A stretch of DNA of 6,560 nucleotides. Origin: Hyphomicrobiales bacterium (GTDB lineage Bacteria > Pseudomonadota > Alphaproteobacteria > Rhizobiales > Xanthobacteraceae). The stretch spans positions 7,406 through 13,965 of the forward strand of contig PKXB01000096.1 of the NCBI GenBank assembly GCA_003133345.1, written 5' to 3'. This document shows positions 1 to 6,225 of the stretch, in pieces (the stretch's first letter is position 1; every line of letters starts with the position of its first letter). The notes beneath the pieces are model-generated. The model was not told where the DNA came from, made no database searches, and saw only the letters and a list, made by a program, of their open reading frames with translations. The position numbers and the translations under genes are program-made.

Positions 1-1248
1 TACCTGAAGCAGATCGAGGAAGCCGAGAAGCGCGACCACCGCCGCCTCGGCCGCGAAATGGACCTGTTTCATTTCCAGGAGGAAGCACCCGGCTCGGTGT
101 TCTGGCACGCCAAAGGCTGGACGCTGTTCCAGGCGCTGGAGAATTACATCCGCCGCCGCCAGCAGGACGCCGGCTTTGTCGAGGTGAATTCGCCGCAGAT
201 GATGGACCGCGAAATGTGGGTCACCACCGGCCACATCCCGACTTATTCCGACATGATGTTCCTCACCGCCAAGCGTGAGGGGGACGAGCGCGTCTATGCC
301 ATCAAGCCGATGAACTGCCCGGGCCACGTGCAGATTTTCAAGAACGGCTTGAAGTCGTATCGCGATCTGCCGCTCAAGATCGCCGAATTTGGCAAGGTGC
401 ACCGCTTCGAGCCGTCGGGCGCGCTGCACGGGCTGCTGCGGGTGCGCGCCTTCACGCAGGACGACGCGCATATCTTCATCACCGAGAGTCAGATCGCCGA
501 AGAGACGCTCAAGGTCAACAACCAGATCCTGTCGATCTATTCCGACTTCGGCTTCACCGACGTGCGCATCAAGTTCTCCGACCGGCCCGACAAGCGCATC
601 GGCGACGACGCGGTGTGGGACAAGGCGGAGGCCGCGCTGATGGCGGCATTGCAAGCCTCCGGCCGGCCGTGGACGCTCAACAAGGGCGAAGGCGCCTTCT
701 ATGGGCCCAAGCTCGAATACGTGCTGCGCGACGCCATCGGCCGCGAATGGCAATGCGGCACCGTGCAGGTCGATCTCAATCTGCCGGGACGGCTGGGCGC
801 CTTCTACATCGACGAGAATTCCAACAAAGTGACGCCGGTGATGCTGCACCGCGCCATGTTCGGCTCCATGGAACGCTTCACCGGAATATTGATCGAGCAC
901 TATGCCGGTCACCTGCCGCTCTGGCTGTCGCCGTTACAGGCGGTGGTCGCCACCATCACCTTGGACGCCGACGATTACGCCCGCGAGGTGATCGCGGCCG
1001 CGCGCCAACTCGGCCTGCGGGTCGAGGGCGACCTGCGCAACGAGAAGATCAATTACAAGGTGCGCGAGCATTCGCTCGCCAAGGTCCCCGCGCTGCTGGT
1101 GGTCGGCAAAAAGGAAGCAGCCGAGCGCCTGGTCTCGATCCGCCGCCTCGGCCAGGAAAAGCAAGAAGTGATGCCGCTCGACGAGGCGCTTGCCGCGCTC
1201 GCCGACGAAGCGGTGCCGCCGGACGTGCGCCGCGCCAAGGCAGCTTGA
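1..1248 (+). CDS. thrS: Threonyl-tRNA synthetase, C-terminal 415 residues (5' end outside window)
   Basis: Class II aminoacyl-tRNA synthetase that charges tRNA-Thr with threonine in the cytoplasm. The frame is open from base 1, so the ATG at 58 is internal and not the start. About 235 N-terminal residues (TGS and editing domains) are missing compared with the roughly 650-residue family. Seen directly: KPMNCPGH, motif 2 with HRFEPSG, the [13 protein letters not shown] segment, and motif 3 with [12 protein letters not shown]. The three zinc ligands are C106, H157 and H283 of the fragment, spaced 51 and 126 residues apart exactly as C334, H385 and H511 of the E. coli enzyme. R135 matches E. coli R363. 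From about residue 300, PLWLSPLQ, the [15 protein letters not shown] segment and [11 protein letters not shown] mark the anticodon-binding domain. It ends 23 bp from a convergent gene, and I see no stem-plus-T-run terminator there. Identification is very secure. Confidence 0.98.
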   Translation, partial: YLKQIEEAEKRDHRRLGREMDLFHFQEEAPGSVFWHAKGWTLFQALENYIRRRQQDAGFVEVNSPQMMDREMWVTTGHIPTYSDMMFLTAKREGDERVYAIKPMNCPGHVQIFKNGLKSYRDLPLKIAEFGKVHRFEPSGALHGLLRVRAFTQDDAHIFITESQIAEETLKVNNQILSIYSDFGFTDVRIKFSDRPDKRIGDDAVWDKAEAALMAALQASGRPWTLNKGEGAFYGPKLEYVLRDAIGREWQCGTVQVDLNLPGRLGAFYIDENSNKVTPVMLHRAMFGSMERFTGILIEHYAGHLPLWLSPLQAVVATITLDADDYAREVIAAARQLGLRVEGDLRNEKINYKVREHSLAKVPALLVVGKKEAAERLVSIRRLGQEKQEVMPLDEALAALADEAVPPDVRRAKAA

Positions 1249-1271
1249 ACAATCGCGGCCGATCTCGTGTC

Positions 1272-2075
1272 TTATTCTTGCCTGGGCAGCAACAGCGTCG
1301 AACCCGCCGCGATGCCGAAGATGTCGAGGTGCGCCGTCGTGGTGCGTTGCGCGTCGACGTAATGCGCGTGGAAGAAATCGCCCATATGCGTGATGACGCC
1401 CTGCAAAGCGGGCGGCGCATAAAACCCGACCACGGAGCCGGCCAGGCGCGGCCCCTTGGCCAATCCGGTGACCGCCATCTCATCGAACGAGCCGTGGCCC
1501 TTGAAGCGCGGATTGGGCGCGGCGTTCACGTGCATGACGAAGTCGGTGATGGCGCCATTGATGCGAAACGGGAACGGTTTAGTCTCAATCAAGCCGTTGG
1601 CCTTGGCTTGCGCGCGGATGAAGGTCTCGGTCGCCTTGGCGTCGAGATCCTTGTCGATCGCAACGGAGCGCCAGTTTTGCGCCGACGCGGTTGCCAGCAA
1701 GGTCGCGGTTTCGCTTGTCGCCGCTGGACACGCAGCGCCGCAGTCGACGCCGTAGCTGACGATCAGGCGCCCCTCGATCATTGAAACCTCTCCGCGCAGA
1801 CCGGACACCGCTCCCACGGCGTCGGTGGCGCGACCATCGGCGGCATCCTTCAGCGCAACGACGGCCAGGTAGTTTCGCTCGGTTATCATCCGACTGAATA
1901 CGCCATAGGCTTTGAAGCCGAAGGGGACTTCCGCCGATGGCGCGTCGGCGGCCGGCGCATGCTGCGTTTGCGCCGGGGCCGGCAACGTGCCTCCCATCGA
2001 AACCAGCCATACCGCCACGATGGCCATGGTGACTGGTGCTAATTGTCTGGGCGCGTGATCGATCATCGACCGCAT
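1272..2075 (-). CDS. Exported alpha-acetolactate decarboxylase family protein, divergent
   Basis: A 267-residue protein. A hydrophobic stretch at about 17-33 followed by A-P-A (33-35) looks like a Sec signal peptide cut after A35, so the product is probably periplasmic. The mature part resembles alpha-acetolactate decarboxylase (AlsD/BudA), which turns acetolactate into acetoin and CO2 using zinc. Matching segments are GLRGEVSMIEG (92-102; E96 at the catalytic Glu), FRINGAI (170-176), GSVVGFYAPPALQGV (213-227) and HAHYVDAQRTTTAH (236-249). H236, H238 and H249 have the exact zinc-ligand spacing (2 and 11) of Bacillus enzymes. Oddities: the active-site Arg of the TRTV segment appears as H182, the usual GGH before the last zinc ligand is TAH, and only 18 residues follow H249, so the family's C-terminal glutamate tail seems absent. 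Fold assignment is fairly sure; activity is uncertain. The start is the first ATG and has no clear Shine-Dalgarno; M4 (2066) and M17 (2027) are alternatives. An FNR-like palindrome lies just upstream. Confidence 0.82.
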   Translation of the reverse strand: MRSMIDHAPRQLAPVTMAIVAVWLVSMGGTLPAPAQTQHAPAADAPSAEVPFGFKAYGVFSRMITERNYLAVVALKDAADGRATDAVGAVSGLRGEVSMIEGRLIVSYGVDCGAACPAATSETATLLATASAQNWRSVAIDKDLDAKATETFIRAQAKANGLIETKPFPFRINGAITDFVMHVNAAPNPRFKGHGSFDEMAVTGLAKGPRLAGSVVGFYAPPALQGVITHMGDFFHAHYVDAQRTTTAHLDIFGIAAGSTLLLPRQE

Positions 2076-2110
2076 GGTTTCAACAATATCGGCGGCCGCA
2101 GCGCGTCGCT

Positions 2111-2124
2111 ATGATCCAAATCAT
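2111..2124 (-). promoter_or_regulatory. Perfect inverted repeat ATGAT-N4-ATCAT, candidate FNR/FixK-family site
   Basis: The sequence is ATGAT CCAA ATCAT, with both 5-base arms perfectly complementary. FNR/FixK/Dnr-type regulators bind TTGAT-N4-ATCAA; here the TGAT-N4-ATCA core is intact and only the outermost base of each arm differs. It lies in the 96-bp gap before the decarboxylase-like gene, centred 42.5 bp from its start codon. A -10-like TATTGT (minus strand, 2083-2088) sits at a suitable distance and predicts transcription starting at about 2076, almost at the ATG. The site is read from sequence; its use as an operator is inferred. Confidence 0.5.
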
Positions 2125-2171
2125 ATCGCGGTCTTGAGCGGACTTAAGCCCGTGACGACTGCAATCGCCGG

Positions 2172-2603
2172 TCAGCGGGCATCCTGCGTGGCCTGCTTGA
2201 GGGCGCGCATCACATCACCGCGCGAGATCATGCCCAACAATTGGCGATCGGGGCCTAGAACCGGAAAGCTGCGAAGCTTGAGGTTCACCATCAACTGCAG
2301 CACGCGCGTCATTGGCGTTGTCGGCTCGACGTGCACGATGCCCTCGGTCATCACGTCTCCGACCGTCCGCTTCATCAGCTCATCGTAGCTCGGAACCAGT
2401 TGCCCGGTGGTGAAGCGGAAAGCCCGCAGGAAATCGAATTTGGTGACGATGCCCAGCAACTTGCCGCCTTCCACGACCGGAAGCGCATCGAAATCGTATT
2501 GCGCAAACAATGTTTCCAGCTCGCCCATGCTGCATTGGCGCGTCACGCTTTTGACGGCGGACGTCATATATCGAGTGGCCGTCGATTCAAGAAAGCGAAA
2601 CAT
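2172..2603 (-). CDS. Small two-CBS-domain protein (Bateman module)
   Basis: A 143-residue soluble protein made almost entirely of two CBS domains, about residues 8-62 and 80-137, with no signal peptide or attached enzyme or transporter domain. Each domain ends in the expected nucleotide-contact segment: GIVTKFD (51-57) and GMISRGD (124-130), the Thr/Ser and Asp usually touching ribose and phosphate. MTSAVKSV and VMTEGIVHV are the typical first strands of each repeat. Paired CBS domains bind adenine nucleotides and act as energy or ligand sensors; the partner of this one cannot be read from sequence. The start is supported by GAGAGGG at 2614-2620, 10 nt before the ATG. It begins 36 bp after the cytochrome c gene on the same strand, with no promoter-like element visible between them, so the two are probably one operon. 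Its cytoplasmic location means it does not touch the periplasmic cytochrome directly. The domain call is secure and the role unknown. Confidence 0.93.
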   Translation of the reverse strand: MFRFLESTATRYMTSAVKSVTRQCSMGELETLFAQYDFDALPVVEGGKLLGIVTKFDFLRAFRFTTGQLVPSYDELMKRTVGDVMTEGIVHVEPTTPMTRVLQLMVNLKLRSFPVLGPDRQLLGMISRGDVMRALKQATQDAR

Positions 2604-2639
2604 GTCTGTCGATCCCTCTCGATAATCGGCGATGCAGAC

Positions 2640-2954
2640 CTAACGGCCCTGGCTCACGATATAGGCCGCGAGGTCGGCGGCCTCGCTGCGCGTGAGGTTC
2701 ATGTCCGGCATCTTCGGATGCGGCGTCAGCAGGTAGAGCGCGAGCTTGGCGGCATCGAAACCCGGCACCTTGGCGATGGCGGAGAATGGCGCCACCTGCG
2801 TGTTGCCGCTTTTCTGGTCGGACGCGACCACATGACAGGCCGCGCACCAGCGCTTGGCGAGCTTTTCGCCATTGGCCGCGTCGGCCGCGAGCGCCGCCTG
2901 CGGCAGTGCCGTGACGGCGATGAGCAATAACAGACCGGGGATTTTGCGACTCAT
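2640..2954 (-). CDS. Small periplasmic class I c-type cytochrome
   Basis: A 104-residue precursor with a clear Sec signal peptide: MSRK, a hydrophobic stretch at 5-18, and cleavage after A-L-A at 23, leaving about 81 residues. The haem attachment motif is CAACH at 37-41, with H41 as proximal haem ligand; M82 in HPKMPDM is the likely distal ligand. The final helix (about 89-102, SEAADLAAYIVSQ) is typical of class I monohaem cytochromes. It should be a soluble periplasmic electron carrier, but the donor and acceptor cannot be told from this window, which holds no oxidase or reductase genes. A modest GAGG lies about 9 nt before the ATG. A candidate FNR/FixK box and -10 element sit upstream, suggesting induction at low oxygen. 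The gene lies 77 bp after otsA on the same strand and probably starts its own transcript running into the CBS gene. Confidence 0.94.
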   Translation of the reverse strand: MSRKIPGLLLLIAVTALPQAALAADAANGEKLAKRWCAACHVVASDQKSGNTQVAPFSAIAKVPGFDAAKLALYLLTPHPKMPDMNLTRSEAADLAAYIVSQGR

Positions 2955-2981
2955 GAGCGGCGACCTCGTTGATGGGATTGC

Positions 2982-2987
2982 ATGTTA
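2982..2987 (-). promoter_or_regulatory. Candidate -10 element of the cytochrome c promoter
   Basis: The minus strand reads TAACAT here, matching four of six bases of TATAAT. It predicts transcription starting near 2975, which puts the FNR/FixK-like box centre about 41 bp upstream, the classic activator spacing, and leaves a leader of about 20 nt. The hexamer alone is weak evidence; the spacing agreement is what makes it worth listing. Confidence 0.4.
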
Positions 2988-3008
2988 GCGGCGCAGGGTA
3001 TCGGCGAT

Positions 3009-3022
3009 GTGACCTAGATCAA
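3009..3022 (-). promoter_or_regulatory. FNR/FixK-type box upstream of cytochrome c
   Basis: On the minus strand the sequence is TTGAT CTAG GTCAC, compared with the TTGAT-N4-ATCAA consensus of FNR, FnrL and FixK regulators. The upstream half-site is perfect and the other keeps TCA, so TTGA-N6-TCAA matches at seven of eight bases. Its centre is about 61 bp from the cytochrome start codon and about 41 bp from the start site predicted by the -10-like hexamer. The box lies inside the 77-bp gap after otsA. A target in a cytochrome promoter fits the known habits of this regulator family; binding itself is inferred. Confidence 0.6.
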
Positions 3023-3031
3023 GGGCGAAAG

Positions 3032-4447
3032 TCAGCGGCCGGCCGCGGCGCGGACTTGGGCGCGCCCGCCGGCGGCGCCGTGCGGAGGTTCGAGCGTTGC
3101 CATGAAACGCTCCGCCCAATGGGTGAGATCGTTCGCCACCAGCACCTTGAAAATGTCCGCCTGGCGCTGGCGCCGCTCTTCCAGCGGCATCGACAGCGCG
3201 CGGTTGATGGCGATGGCGACGCCTTCCGAATCGTAAGGGTTGACCAGCAGCGCGGCGCTGCATTCGCGCGCGGCCCCGGCAAAGCGCGACAGGATCAGCA
3301 CGCCGGGATCGTCCGGGTTCTGCGCGGCGACAAATTCCTTGGCCACCAGGTTCATGCCGTCGCGCAACGGCGTCACCAGCGCCGCGCGCGCCGCGCGGTA
3401 TAGCCCGGCCAGCGCGGTGCGGCTGTGCGCCTTGTTGATGTAGCGCACCGGCGTCCACGACGCCTCGCCGTAGGTGCCGTTGATGCGCCCGACCGCCTCG
3501 CCCACCTGCCGCCCGATATCGGCGTATTCCTGAATGCCGGTCCGGCTGCGCGGGGTGATCTGCAGATAGGTGACCTTGCCGCGCCAGTCGGGGAAATTGA
3601 CCAGGAAACGCTCGAACGCGTTCATGCGCTCGGGCAGGCCCTTGGAATAGTCGAGCCGGTCCACGCCGATGATCATGGCGCGCCCGGACAGGCTGCCAAG
3701 CACGTCGCCCACGAATTCCGATTCGATTGCGCGCCGCGCCAGCCGCGCGAAGGATTCGGCCTCGACCCCGACCGGAAACACGCCGATGCGAACGATGCGA
3801 TCGCCGAAGGCGAAACCTTCGTCATCGACGCGATTGAGCCCGCGCTCGGTGGCCAGATAGCGGGCAAAATTAGTGGCATCGACCTCGGTCTGGAAGCCGA
3901 CCAGATCGTATTGGCCGAGCGCCGGGATGAGCTGCTCGTGGTTGGGCAGCGCGGTGAGGATTTCCGGCGGCGGGCAAGGAATGTGAAGGAAGAAGCCGAT
4001 CTTGTTCTTGTGGCCGCGTTCGCGCAGCGCCTTGGCCAGCGGAATCAAGTGATAGTCGTGCACCCAGATCATGTCGTCGGGACGCAGCAGCTTCTCGAGA
4101 TTTTTGGCGAAGAATTCGTTGACGCGGAAATAGCCGCCAAGATCGCGGCGCGTAAATTCGGCAAGGTCGAGCCGGTAATGCAGAATCGGCCATAGCACGC
4201 GGTTGGCGAAGCCGTTGTAGAATTCCTGGTAGTCGTCCTTGCGCAGATCGATGGTGGCGTAAGTGGTGTTGTCGTGTTCGGCGATTTTGACGGGACCCGG
4301 ATCGTTTTCCGCGATACGCCCGCTCCAGCCGAACCAAAGCCCGCCGCGCCGCCGAAGTGTCGGCCGGATTGCAACTTCGAGCCCGCCGGCGCGCGCGTTG
4401 CGATCGGGAACGCCAACTCTGTTCGATACTATGACGAGCCGCGCCAA
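3032..4447 (-). CDS. otsA: Trehalose-6-phosphate synthase (GT20), TTG start
   Basis: Cytoplasmic GT20 enzyme that joins UDP-glucose and glucose 6-phosphate to give trehalose 6-phosphate. The start chosen is TTG at 4447, giving 471 residues beginning ARLVIVSNR after the initiator. GGGGAG (4455-4460) lies 7 nt before it, and this start places active-site residues at R10, W41, Y77, W86, D131, H155, R264, K269 and D363, one or two positions from E. coli R9, W40, Y76, W85, D130, H154, R262, K267 and D361. The in-frame ATG at 4531 would add 28 residues unlike the family and encoded inside the upstream gene. Other hallmarks are [40 protein letters not shown] and [13 protein letters not shown]. The gene overlaps the end of the GH15 gene by 19 bp, implying coupled translation. 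The C-terminal tail after about residue 450 is short and rich in Ala, Gly and Arg. Identification is very secure. Confidence 0.97.
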   Translation of the reverse strand: MARLVIVSNRVGVPDRNARAGGLEVAIRPTLRRRGGLWFGWSGRIAENDPGPVKIAEHDNTTYATIDLRKDDYQEFYNGFANRVLWPILHYRLDLAEFTRRDLGGYFRVNEFFAKNLEKLLRPDDMIWVHDYHLIPLAKALRERGHKNKIGFFLHIPCPPPEILTALPNHEQLIPALGQYDLVGFQTEVDATNFARYLATERGLNRVDDEGFAFGDRIVRIGVFPVGVEAESFARLARRAIESEFVGDVLGSLSGRAMIIGVDRLDYSKGLPERMNAFERFLVNFPDWRGKVTYLQITPRSRTGIQEYADIGRQVGEAVGRINGTYGEASWTPVRYINKAHSRTALAGLYRAARAALVTPLRDGMNLVAKEFVAAQNPDDPGVLILSRFAGAARECSAALLVNPYDSEGVAIAINRALSMPLEERRQRQADIFKVLVANDLTHWAERFMATLEPPHGAAGGRAQVRAAAGR

Positions 4448-6225
4448 TACCGGTCTCCCCAGCTCCGCGACAGCTTGATCGCGGTCAATATCAATCCTGA
4501 CATCGAATAAGTCTGTGGAAAATTGCCCCACAGTTTTCCGGTCACCGGGTGCACGTCTTCCGACAGGAGCCCGTAGCAGTTTCGCAATTTAAGAGCGTCG
4601 ACGAACATTTCGCGGGCCTCGTCACGCCGGCCGATCTCCCACATTGCATCGATCAGCCAGAACCGGCAAATCAAAAAAGCCGTCTCCGGCGCGCCGAAAT
4701 CATCCGCGGCGACATACCGCATAACGTGGAAGTCGCGCCGAAGTTCACGGTTGATCTCCTCCACGGTGGAAACAAAGCGCGGATCGTCGGGCGCGATCAG
4801 CCCAATTTCGGCCAGCAGCAGGCAGCTGGCGTCGAGATCGTTGCTGCCGAAAGCCGCGGAAAACGCCTTGCGTTTGGGATTCCAGGCGCGCTGCAGCACC
4901 TGCTCGCCGATACCTTTGGCTATCTCGCCCCAGTAGGCCGCCCGCTCCGGCAGACCGAGATGGGCAGCGATCGCCTCCAGCCGCTGGCAGCCGGCCCAAC
5001 ACATCGCCGCCGAATAAGTGTGCACGCGCTTGCGGCCGCGGTATTCCCAAATGCCGGCGTCCGGCTCGAGCGCCAGCCGCGCCGCCTGCTCGCCGAGCGG
5101 CTCGAGCACGCGAAACAGCGCAGCATCGCCCGGTTTCGGCAGCCGGCGGTCGAAGAACATCGGCGTCGCCGCCATGATGATGCTGCCATAGACGTCGTGC
5201 TGATCCTGATGGACCGCGGCATTGCCGATGCGCACCGGCCCGTCGCCGTTAAAGCCGGCGAGCGCTTCCGCGCTGCGCTCCTCGAGCGTATCGGTGTGCA
5301 CCACACCATAGAGCGGCCGAATCTGGTCAGCGCGGCCGGCGGCAATGCTCAGGATATAGGAGATGAACTCCTCCATCGTGCGCGTGGCGCCGATGCGATT
5401 GAGCGCGTGCACGACGAAAAAGGCATCGCGCATCCAGCAGTAGCGATAGTCCCAGTTGCGCCCCGATCCCGGCCCTTCCGGGATCGAGGTGGTGAGCGCC
5501 GCGACGATCGCGCCGGTTTCCTCGAAATTGCACAGCTTGAGCGTAATCCCGGCGCGAATGATCTCGTCCTGCCAGTCGATCGAGAACGCGAGCCGCCGCA
5601 CCCATTCCATCCAATAGTCGCGGGTGCGGTCGCAGAATTCCCGGCAAGTGCTTTCGAGCGTGCCTTCGAACGGCTCGTCGGTGCCGAACACCATGTGCAC
5701 CGGGCGCGTGAGCACGAACGAAGCCTCGTTCTCCACATGGGATAGCGGCGCATCGGTGGTCAGCCGCACCGGCACGTCGTCGCGCCAGAAGCGGATATGG
5801 TTGCTGCCGGACGAGCGCGTCGTCACCGGCACGCCATAGCGGTGCGCGGTGCGGAAGCGGATGGTGATGCGCGGCATGCCGGCGATCGGCTCGATAATGC
5901 GCACGAGCTGCGGCGGGCGGAAGATGCGGCCGTAATTCTGGAAGCGCGGCGCAAAATCGGTGATACGCACGGTGCCGCCGTTGCCGTCGGCGAGCTCGGT
6001 CACCACGATGGCGGTGTTGCGCATGTAGTCCGAGCGGCTCTCGACCTGCCCGTCGAGCACCACGTCGGTGAAGCCTTTTTCCTCAGTCCCAGCCAGTAGC
6101 CGGCAGAACACCGGATCGCCGTCATAGCGCGGCAGGCACCACCACACGATGCGCCCGGACGGCTCGACCAGCGCCGCGGTGCGGCCGTTGCCGATGACCG
6201 CCAAGTCGAGGCTGGATTCGGTCAT
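4429..6225 (-). CDS. GH15 family glycoside hydrolase (glucoamylase/trehalase-like)
   Basis: A 598-residue protein without signal peptide, so probably cytoplasmic. The N-terminal part (about 1-215, with NGRTAALVEPSGRIVWWCLPR at its head) matches the beta-sandwich domain of bacterial GH15 enzymes. The rest is the (alpha/alpha)6 barrel. Visible hallmarks are NWDYRYCWMRDA (257-268), HQDQHDVYGSI (339-349), DAGIWEYRG (389-397; E394 the likely general acid), GAPETAFLICRFW (511-523), LLSED (553-557; E556 the likely general base) and GNFPQTYS (567-574). Both catalytic glutamates are therefore present. M575 stands where many relatives have His after the PQ-x-(F/Y)-S segment. Bacterial GH15 members include glucoamylases, glucodextranases and the mycobacterial trehalase; the position between otsB and otsA favours trehalose or a related alpha-glucan as substrate, but this is inference. 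Its ATG overlaps the otsB stop as ATGA, and its end overlaps otsA, so it is the middle gene of a coupled operon. Confidence 0.93.
   Translation of the reverse strand: MTESSLDLAVIGNGRTAALVEPSGRIVWWCLPRYDGDPVFCRLLAGTEEKGFTDVVLDGQVESRSDYMRNTAIVVTELADGNGGTVRITDFAPRFQNYGRIFRPPQLVRIIEPIAGMPRITIRFRTAHRYGVPVTTRSSGSNHIRFWRDDVPVRLTTDAPLSHVENEASFVLTRPVHMVFGTDEPFEGTLESTCREFCDRTRDYWMEWVRRLAFSIDWQDEIIRAGITLKLCNFEETGAIVAALTTSIPEGPGSGRNWDYRYCWMRDAFFVVHALNRIGATRTMEEFISYILSIAAGRADQIRPLYGVVHTDTLEERSAEALAGFNGDGPVRIGNAAVHQDQHDVYGSIIMAATPMFFDRRLPKPGDAALFRVLEPLGEQAARLALEPDAGIWEYRGRKRVHTYSAAMCWAGCQRLEAIAAHLGLPERAAYWGEIAKGIGEQVLQRAWNPKRKAFSAAFGSNDLDASCLLLAEIGLIAPDDPRFVSTVEEINRELRRDFHVMRYVAADDFGAPETAFLICRFWLIDAMWEIGRRDEAREMFVDALKLRNCYGLLSEDVHPVTGKLWGNFPQTYSMSGLILTAIKLSRSWGDRYWRGSS
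4455..4460 (-). promoter_or_regulatory. Shine-Dalgarno GGGGAG fixing the TTG start of otsA
   Basis: GGGGAG on the minus strand lies 7 nt upstream of the TTG at 4447, within the last codons of the GH15 gene. No comparable site serves the upstream in-frame ATG at 4531. Together with the numbering of active-site residues it decides the start of otsA. Confidence 0.8.

Noticed and set aside
1236..1275. Rho-independent terminator between thrS and the convergent gene
   Set aside because: Only a 4-bp stem (CAAG/CTTG, within the last codons of thrS) and no T-run on either strand in the 23-bp gap.
615..1784. 389-residue plus-strand frame spanning the end of thrS and the decarboxylase-like gene
   Set aside because: It crosses two well-supported genes in the wrong frame or strand, is Arg- and Gly-rich, and shows no family motifs.
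3425..4195. 256-residue plus-strand frame opposite otsA
   Set aside because: Antisense shadow of otsA, where every GT20 motif is on the minus strand; no domain seen.
4448..4531. N-terminal extension of OtsA from the ATG at 4531
   Set aside because: The extra residues are unlike GT20 proteins, lie inside the GH15 coding region, and lack a ribosome binding site, whereas TTG 4447 has a good one.
4549..5745. 398-residue open frame on the plus strand opposite the GH15 gene
   Set aside because: It is antisense to a gene with full GH15 motifs. The translation has no recognisable domain, and long antisense frames are expected at this GC content.
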